Shown: one piece after another, positions 60,001 to 64,000 of the stretch | Layout of the letters: each line of letters begins with the position of its first letter | Position numbering within the stretch: position 1 is the stretch's first letter | From: Amia ocellicauda | Lineage: Eukaryota > Chordata > Actinopteri > Amiiformes > Amiidae | Length of the DNA stretch: 64,000 nt | Assembly (NCBI RefSeq): GCF_036373705.1 | Contig: NC_089858.1 | Coordinates: forward strand, 10,092,001 to 10,156,000 | Direction: 5' to 3' | Notes under the pieces: generated by a model | Told to the model about the DNA's origin: nothing | Databases searched by the model: none | The model's input: the letters and a program-made list of their open reading frames with translations, nothing else | Program-made: the position numbers and the translations under genes

Positions 60001-63000
60001 TTTTTTTTTTAATACAACTTAAAAAATCGTGCCCTCTATTTGTTTTCGATTTTCAGCCTCCACAAACATATTTATCCATGGGTCAGAGGAGCCAGGCCAG
60101 CTAGCCAATGAGGTGCGCTTCTTATGGGGGCAGAACCAGGCCTTAAAGGAGCAGCTGAGTCTGGGGTCTCGAGGTAAGGCTCAGAGCACCACCCTGCCCA
60201 CTCGCCTCAAACCAGCCCCCGTAAAGAGACTGTCCTAACAGGTTGCCCACAACAGAGCACGTTAGGTGGCAGATTAATTGCTGGCACACAACAGCTTGGA
60301 TTCCTGTAGTTAAAAAGGATGAAAAAGAGCCACCATCCATTAGGGGGATAACAAGGTCTCTGACTATTACCTTCAAGGGAGAGGGACCTATGAATCCTAT
60401 TATAAGTCATGTGGTTTGATCGGTTATAGACCCGTCTGCGGTCAGCCCTGGTGCTTTACACAGATCTTCCAGTGCATTGCAAACCGAATGGCCACTGAGT
60501 CGGAGGAGCTATGCAAGAACATGCTTTAATTTTACCAACAGGAGTCCTAACTAACTACAAGACTGCTTCAATTATTATAATCCTTCCTAAATTGGTTTCT
60601 TGACGCGCAGATAAGCAAAAGGAGAACGAGAAACTCCGAGAATCCCTGGCCAAGAAGAATGCCAAGCTGGAGTACCTGCGTAATGAGTGTGACGCGGTGA
60701 AGAAGGAGAACAGCCGCCTGCAGGGGCGCCTAAGCAGCGTGGGGGAAGAGAACAAGCGGCTGAAAGACGCACTGCGCTACAGCCGCGACGAGATCGACCG
60801 GTGAGTGCAGACATGTCGGGGTTAATGACGCATCTGCCACCAAGGCTATGTCTCATCTGAAGTATAGAGCTCAAGGACGTTTGGTAGCGCCATGAGGCAG
60901 TGATGGATTTGGGTACCAAGGCCTTTACCTTAACCTTCAGACCCTTTACCCTTTATAAATACGGCAGCCATATATATATAAGATGCATCTGATTAGAATC
61001 CGTTGCGAAGCTCTCAAGGGTGCAGGTGTACAGTTTTCCCCAGTATCGATGTCAGTGAGCGCTCCCACTTGTTTCAGGTTGCAGTGCGAAATAAATATTC
61101 AGCGGCAGCAGCTCGCCGACAGCCACCAACTCCTGCAGTCCCTGCGAGTGGAGTTGCAAGTGTACGAGCAGATCAAGACTGCCAGTGACAAAAAGACAGG
61201 TACGTTTCACAGCATGGCCCCGACATCACACAGGAACCCCGTTCACCTGAACTTGCCTTTTGGTTGGCCACAGTCTCATTCTTCTCATAACCTTTTCACT
61301 ATTTTTAAAGAGTTCTCACCAGACTGACTATAGAGTGTTTTAAATAGGTTGCTTAAGGAGAAAATTACCTGCTCAGAAGCAACAGGCTAAATAGATTAAT
61401 TTACCCAAAGTGAACACAAGGTTTGTTGAATCCAAAAACCAACAAGAAATCGTAGGAAAATGGGTTACTAAAACACAAGTCGTGTGCCCAATTATGAATC
61501 ATTTCTAATTCAGGTTCACTAATCTTGAAATTGATTTAATTCACAGTAATCTAATCATCTTTAATGTCTGCTGTCCTGTAATGTGATTACTCCCTGCACT
61601 TACCCCCTCAGTGCTCCCAGTCTCGGTTGTGTGACTGGGCCGATTTGTTCTGGCTCAGTGAATTACAGCATCACTGTTGGTGTGTGCAGTGTGGCATACC
61701 ACACAACTATACCAAATCAAGGCTTATTATGAAGACTTGGTGGAGCTGTGTTCAGCGAGTATTGGCCATTAATGATGTCAGTAGGCTGATATCTCATTGT
61801 AATATAAGGGCGTATAGTGTCATTATTTTTTTTGCTGTGGGGCCATATTATTATATCTGTATTTTGTCAATTTCCAAAATTAAATAAATGTTTTGCTACA
61901 AATGAATAAAAGAATCTGAAACAAATCTGAAAATACAAAATAGGCAATGGGGGATCTCTTTCTTCAGCTCCTGGGAATGTTTAAAGTATAGCCTGTAGAA
62001 AATGAAAGTCACATTATGAATTAGAGATCAGTTTTAGTCTCCTCCTCTTAGCATTCATAGGACAGTACATTACTGGGGATTAGATCTACACACCCAGTAC
62101 TGCTAGAAGGCAAGTGGGGACATCAATAGTTTCCATTTTAATAACTGTTGGTGCTCATAATTGTTTAATATGTCATAATGTTAAGATACACATGGTGCAT
62201 ATCAATAACTTCCATTGTATTCATGGTTACTTAATCTGTATGTTCTATACTTTTTTGTTTGATACTGAGATTTTCAAATATTATGTAAATGAAAATGTTA
62301 CAGCATTTGTGATTCTTATTTGGTATTTCCACACTTTTATTCAGAGTTACTGACAGACATAATAAGACTGAAAAGGAATTATTAAGCTGCTGTGGAAAAT
62401 ATCCGTATCTTTTAAATAAACTGACATATTTAGACTGGATACATATATTGTATTGTTTACACCAACATTGACCATGGATTCTTGGTGTGATCTATGGTAG
62501 TTTCAGAGGCAGGGCTGGGGCCAGCTGAGGAGACCCGCACCCACAGTCCCGGAGGCCTGGACCTGCACGAGCTCCTGTCTGAGATCCGCCACCTGAGGAT
62601 CCAGCTGGAGAGGAGTATCCAGACCAACAATGCACTGCGGCAGAAACTGGAGGAGCAGCTGCTGAGAGGGCCGGCCCAGGCTGAGGGATCTCCTTCAACC
62701 ATCAACATCAACTACCTCCTGTCCGGAGAGCACAGGCACTCAGCACTCAGCGGCCACACAGGTATCAGTAAGCGTCCTCCACTGTCTCAAAGAATGATTT
62801 CCTCAGCACTGCAGCTGAAATTAAGAGGAAATGCATGTACTCCTCTATTTCAGATAACATGAAATCACCGACTCATGACGGTTGTGAGCCGTTCCCACAC
62901 CCGGCCTTCCACGGCTCTCCAAACTCCGGGCGATCTTCAAGGGACAAGGACGTTTCGAATCTGTTTCAGGGTAGGTCACATGCCAGTCATTTGTTTATCA

Positions 63001-64000
63001 GCTCCAGTTAAATATTTTTTGGGGGGGGTTGAAAACTAAAATCTTGTGCTTTGCCTTTCAGAGATGAGCAGACGTGCAAAGACGGACATAGACCGCGTGT
63101 CCCAGTGCAGCGGCAGCTCCGCAGACAGCACGTCTCCCACGCCCTCCCGACTGGTGCCCGGCCATCGCCTGTGGGCCAACAAACATGGCCGCCACATCCT
63201 GGGACTGCTGGAGGATTACAACGCTTTGAGGAAACAGATTTCAGAGGGGAAGATGCTGACCAACGGGATGGACAAACGCCTGCAAGAATGTTTCCACGCT
63301 CTCTCTCACAAGGCCTCTGAGTCCAAGGTAAATTCCCTTTGAGGGAAAGGATACAGAGGCCAGTGTGTGATGCATAAGAAAAGTGGTTAATGAAATGATC
63401 TGATAAGTCCTCCTGTGTACTGGTGTTTCACTGCAGGAAGGTATTTGTTGTGTCAGACTAATCACTAGGAAAGGTTGTATTCCTTCTCTTCTCCATGTCA
63501 TGTTGTTTGAAGCGGCCCAAGTCCTTGATTTAAACCACACTCTTGCTCTCTTTTACATGTTTTTATATACAGCAACTCAGGTTTAAGAGAGACGTCTGTA
63601 CAGGAATAGTCATCAGTTCGATAATTTGTCTGCTACTGTTTCAGGTACTCGATCAGCGCTTCCTGAAAGGTTTCTCAACAAACGTCAACACGATGCAGCA
63701 GGTCCTGGAGGAAGCCAGTCGTCTGCTGAAGCTGCTGTGGAGAGTTTCTCTCCCGACGAACGTGTCTGTCAACTGTGGTCAGAGCCAGCAGGTATATGGG
63801 AACTTTGGTCTAGGTTTTATGTTTTGACTAGACTTAACCATGGCAGAAATATGGAACATCGGCCTAATTTAATGAGAGCTAAATATATATATATATATTT
63901 TTTTTCAAACTAGGATGAGCTTTTGAAGAATGAAATTGCAAGACTGAAAAGCAAGTTATCGCAACAAGAAAAAATGCTGACTGGGACGGTCAAGCGCCTG
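28099..64000 (+). CDS. cdk5rap2: CDK5 regulatory subunit-associated protein 2, long form (3' end outside window)
   Basis: A centrosome and Golgi scaffold of the centrosomin family that recruits the gamma-tubulin ring complex and links to EB1 and pericentrin. Fifty coding exons of the main form are visible, from ATG 28099 (A at -3, G at +4), joined in a consistent frame to give 9258 nt (3086 codons) with no stop. Calls favouring CDK5RAP2 over its paralogue PDE4DIP: the start MDSVVGEDPTLP, MKDYENQITDLKKEN, KAVESLAG, FDSLVQSQARELS with AFEELLQASDVDYY, and LLKLLWRVSLP. Yet several internal blocks match human PDE4DIP more closely and the protein is far longer than human CDK5RAP2 (1893 aa). Nearly all of it is predicted coiled coil (E/K/Q/L-rich heptads). 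Exons are given in the sub-entries. The terminal exon(s) lie beyond 64000. Confidence 0.9.
28152..30213 (+). other. cdk5rap2: First intron of CDK5RAP2
   Basis: A 2.1-kb intron with no coding sequence or repeat family that I recognise. It begins gtacgc and ends ctttag. As a first intron next to a CpG promoter it may hold regulatory sequence, but nothing specific is visible. Confidence 0.6.
31330..31386. repeat. (TA)n microsatellite
   Basis: About 28 TA units about 43 bp upstream of the acceptor of exon 31430-31494. It creates a spurious open frame covering the exon. Confidence 0.9.
31495..33485 (+). other. cdk5rap2: Third intron of CDK5RAP2
   Basis: A 2.0-kb intron between the two halves of CM1. 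No gene, RNA or clear mobile element seen. Confidence 0.5.
34555..34840. mobile_element. Non-autonomous hAT-like element
   Basis: Starts CAGTGGTGCCCAAACACGG, and continues into TCCTGGAGAGCCCCTATCCAG. The right side, read on the other strand, gives CAGTGCCCAGTGCTCGAG then GGCCCCTATCCA, an imperfect inverted copy. The opening resembles the widespread fish element beginning CAGTGGTTCCCAAC. No coding capacity and no clear target duplication; the right end seems to have a small internal deletion. It lies in the intron between exons 34089-34165 and 34914-35037. Confidence 0.6.
36056..38201 (+). other. cdk5rap2: Intron 9 and upstream region of the internal promoter
   Basis: From the main promoter this is intron, and from the internal promoter its right part is promoter and 5' UTR of the alternative first exon. 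A TATA-like tatata lies near 37826-37831, but its distance from the ATG (about 370 nt) leaves its use uncertain. A spliceable open stretch at 36884-37186 is discussed under findings. No mobile element recognised. Confidence 0.5.
38202..39284 (+). CDS. cdk5rap2: Alternative first coding exon of CDK5RAP2: Cys2-Cys2 ZAD-like module plus SxIP motif
   Basis: A 1083-bp exon with its own ATG (A at -3) encoding 361 residues and ending in phase 0 at a GT donor, so it can splice in frame to 39617. The N-terminus has C5-x2-C8 and C51-x2-C54 with W19 and a hydrophobic core (RWIFSS, LQVILSYVLG, FMLEKVVSFDVVI), the layout of a zinc-associated (ZAD-like) domain. The middle is Ser/Arg-rich and probably disordered. 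Residues 309-312 are SKIP within LPKSKIPVLLK, an SxIP-type EB1-binding motif. The end reads LQDLTEDFNDEYMPVK. The N-terminus, the SxIP region and this tail match, in order, the alternative N-terminus of human PDE4DIP (the EB1-binding short/long myomegalin isoforms). The resulting protein would lack CM1. Confidence 0.85.
39617..43672 (+). CDS. cdk5rap2: CDK5RAP2 exons 10-19: coiled-coil region
   Basis: Exons 39617-39751, 39901-40020, 40331-40423, 40655-40873, 41260-41430, 41552-41662, 41969-42106, 42318-42497, 43165-43359, 43481-43672. All are multiples of three with phase 0 at both ends. The second has KRNSLKRDKTIQGFSLALK, closely matching human CDK5RAP2. The exons at 41969 and 42318 (DEKFAALEEKDNEIRQLHLS) match the PDE4DIP segment DEKFSALEEKEKELRQLRLA, which human CDK5RAP2 appears to lack. 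The sequence is heptad-type throughout, with no other domain. Introns up to about 0.7 kb hold nothing recognisable. Confidence 0.9.
44113..46821 (+). CDS. cdk5rap2: CDK5RAP2 exons 20-25: coiled coil with PDE4DIP-like signatures
   Basis: Exons 44113-44245, 44751-44890, 45021-45137, 45952-46095, 46444-46556, 46682-46821. Frame is kept through phase 1, 0, 0, 0, 2 and 1 junctions. AAHVESLTTTLDVKDDII and RALKSEQQLYSSLV correspond to PDE4DIP segments (QAADMESLTRNIQIKEDLI, ALQAERQLYSSLVK). The intron 45138-45951 contains a LINE relic. The phases are consistent, so the exon chain is well supported. Confidence 0.88.
45195..45312 (-). mobile_element. RTE-type LINE relic
   Basis: On the - strand it translates KRKRWEDTIINFAGVTWRRL, the C-terminal RTE-type retrotransposon signature. 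It is related to the fragment at 5433-5528 (top-strand segments near 5450 and 45265 are visibly similar) and truncated on both sides. Confidence 0.65.
46822..49130 (+). other. cdk5rap2: Large intron 25 of CDK5RAP2
   Basis: A 2.3-kb intron. It contains a direct repeat (48466-48541) and otherwise AT-rich sequence with no recognisable exon or element. Confidence 0.55.
48466..48541. repeat. Two-copy direct repeat of 35 bp
   Basis: Units at 48466-48500 and 48507-48541, both beginning gtatacaaaattatttact and ending atcattag, differing at two positions and separated by 6 bp. No function evident. Confidence 0.9.
49131..51494 (+). CDS. cdk5rap2: CDK5RAP2 exons 26-31
   Basis: Exons 49131-49283, 49391-49500, 49788-49931, 50229-50321, 50417-50760, 51035-51494. 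The block includes DQTSYMSICLGEGLDG, matching the human CDK5RAP2 stretch DQTSYLSICLEE, and VSELLDYVKELQAQNAEL. The exon 51035-51494 encodes VKSSRKIIKLLKEQLELNSS and NPDLIVSMAKEIERL, close to PDE4DIP (INLLKEQLVLSS, TPELLVHLTSTIERI). Exon 26 has a short Gly tract (RGGGVGG) from a G run at 49253-49269. The acceptor of 50417 was chosen because the nearer alternatives upstream give stops. Confidence 0.85.
51675..53103 (+). CDS. cdk5rap2: CDK5RAP2 exon 32: EB1-binding motif plus tandem coiled-coil repeats
   Basis: A 1429-bp exon coding residues 1510-1985. It opens TGMKSRLPVPIKPLK, matching the EB1-binding SxLP segment of human CDK5RAP2 (KSRLPILIKPSRS); the SRLP codons are 51687-51698. From about 51912 to 53085 it encodes roughly eight tandem units of about 40-55 residues. 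Each follows the pattern LQ-x-AL-x-EK, a linker, LEE-x2-L-x2-AE-x-TI, then a variable spacer. The clearest units start near 51915, 52207, 52370, 52533, 52683 and 52957; those near 52052 and 52833 are degenerate. Human CDK5RAP2 and PDE4DIP seem to have one such unit. The exon ends after the first base of a codon at gtaagc. Confidence 0.88.
53777..53893 (+). CDS. cdk5rap2: CDK5RAP2 exon 33: conserved QVDLQDLGYET motif
   Basis: A 117-bp exon with phase 1 at both ends encoding EVQVDLQDLGYETYGKSENE and then VDREENGSP. It is nearly identical to the PDE4DIP motif IQVDLQDLGYETCGRSENEA. The strict conservation of a non-coiled acidic segment suggests a binding site; its partner is not known to me. The exon is skippable without frame change. 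The 53104-53776 intron shows nothing recognisable. Confidence 0.88.
53979..54014. repeat. (GT)n microsatellite
   Basis: About 18 GT units in the 697-bp intron 53894-54590 of CDK5RAP2. The rest of that intron shows nothing recognisable. Confidence 0.9.
54591..55735 (+). CDS. cdk5rap2: CDK5RAP2 exons 34-35: centrosomin core segment
   Basis: Exons 54591-55212 and 55503-55735. The first has a Ser/Pro-rich opening (TTTSYPSSPALSSPKISMKS) then coiled coil FTDNLEQLKQQVLELKAQLE. The second reads FDSLVQSQARELSQLRQQIK and AFEELLQASDVDYYIGEVF, the best single match to human CDK5RAP2 (YDSLVQSQARELSLQRQQIK, AFEELLQASDVDYCVAEGF). Junction phases 2 and 1 agree with neighbours. Confidence 0.93.
56070..61199 (+). 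CDS. cdk5rap2: CDK5RAP2 exons 36-45: coiled coils, Golgi/centrosome C-terminal half
   Basis: Exons 56070-56121, 56701-56865, 57143-57333, 57556-57627, 58923-59012, 59349-59675, 59791-59916, 60057-60173, 60611-60800, 61078-61199. The short exons 57556-57627 and 58923-59012 are supported by matching phase 1/1 and good splice sites, less by homology. LAEHLQEIRSLRQHLEESIR matches human CDK5RAP2 MEHIQEIRTLRKRLEESIK, and LLQSLRVELQVYEQ matches LLQSLRVELKAYEK. The intron 57628-58922 (1.3 kb) and others hold nothing else that I recognise. Confidence 0.85.
61200..62500 (+). other. cdk5rap2: Intron 45 of CDK5RAP2
   Basis: A 1.3-kb AT-rich intron with no recognisable exon, RNA or mobile element. Confidence 0.5.
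62501..64000 (+). CDS. cdk5rap2: CDK5RAP2 exons 46-50: CM2 region (partial)
   Basis: Exons 62501-62761, 62854-62970, 63062-63327, 63645-63791 and 63914 to the window end. They encode ELLSEIRHLRIQLERSIQ, SRLVPGHRLWANKHGRHILG, LLEDYNALRKQISEGK and EEASRLLKLLWRVSLP. These match the C-terminal CM2 segment of human CDK5RAP2 (RLVTGHHLWASKNGRHVLGL, RRLKLLWRVSLP), which mediates binding to pericentrin, CDK5R1 and calmodulin and Golgi/centrosome targeting. The last exon (KNEIARLKSKLSQQEKMLTG) is open to base 64000; one or a few more exons should follow. Exon 46 has two acceptors 6 nt apart (after 62500 or 62506). Confidence 0.92.
63881..63898. repeat. Short (TA)n tract
   Basis: About nine TA units followed by a T run just before the acceptor of the last visible exon. 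Confidence 0.85.

Noticed and set aside
28099..64000. Calling the gene PDE4DIP (myomegalin) rather than CDK5RAP2
   Set aside because: The N-terminus, FDSLVQSQARELS/AFEELLQASDVDYY, and LLKLLWRVSLP match CDK5RAP2 better, and the COL27A1 neighbour fits human 9q. The PDE4DIP-like blocks are better explained as ancestral.

Overview
The window is vertebrate nuclear DNA, most likely from a ray-finned fish; no species can be named from it. The evidence is split genes with GT-AG introns, fibrillar-collagen exons of 54 and 108 bp, fish-style DNA transposon relics (hAT and Tc1-like), RTE-type LINE tails and many microsatellites. All gene names rest on protein motifs compared with remembered family sequences; no database search was run.

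Layout. (1) 1-20.8 kb, + strand: the 3' part of a fibrillar collagen gene, best matched to COL27A1. It has 23 Gly-X-Y exons, five exons for the C-terminal non-helical region and propeptide, a stop at 18735-18737, and a long AT-rich 3' UTR with three miR-29 seed matches. (2) 21.6-24.3 kb, - strand: a complete eight-exon short-chain dehydrogenase/reductase of 265 aa. (3) 25.4-27.1 kb, - strand: a complete PPIL3 cyclophilin of 161 aa whose first coding exon holds only the ATG. (4) 28.1 kb to the window end, + strand: a very long centrosomal scaffold gene, CDK5RAP2. Fifty coding exons of the main form are visible (9258 nt, 3086 codons), and the 3' end lies outside the window. PPIL3 and CDK5RAP2 are head to head across about 1 kb with a CpG-containing, CCAAT/CRE/YY1-type promoter.

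The most interesting part is the CDK5RAP2 gene. It starts with a CM1 (gamma-tubulin ring complex binding) region and runs into CM2-like sequence, as in human CDK5RAP2. It also carries blocks that in human I recognise only in the paralogue PDE4DIP (myomegalin). The clearest is an internal alternative first exon (38202-39284) coding a Cys2-Cys2 zinc-binding (ZAD-like) module, an SxIP EB1-binding motif and a conserved tail; transcripts starting there would lack CM1. A single 1.43-kb exon (51675-53103) carries a second EB1-type motif followed by about eight tandem coiled-coil repeats of roughly 50 residues, where the human paralogues appear to have one copy. The locus therefore looks like an ancestral-type CDK5RAP2/PDE4DIP gene with two promoters and a lineage-specific repeat expansion.

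The four genes do not form a pathway. The collagen is extracellular matrix, the reductase is metabolic, PPIL3 is spliceosome-associated and CDK5RAP2 organises microtubules. What they share is position: COL27A1 and CDK5RAP2 are also neighbours on human 9q32-q33, which supports both calls.
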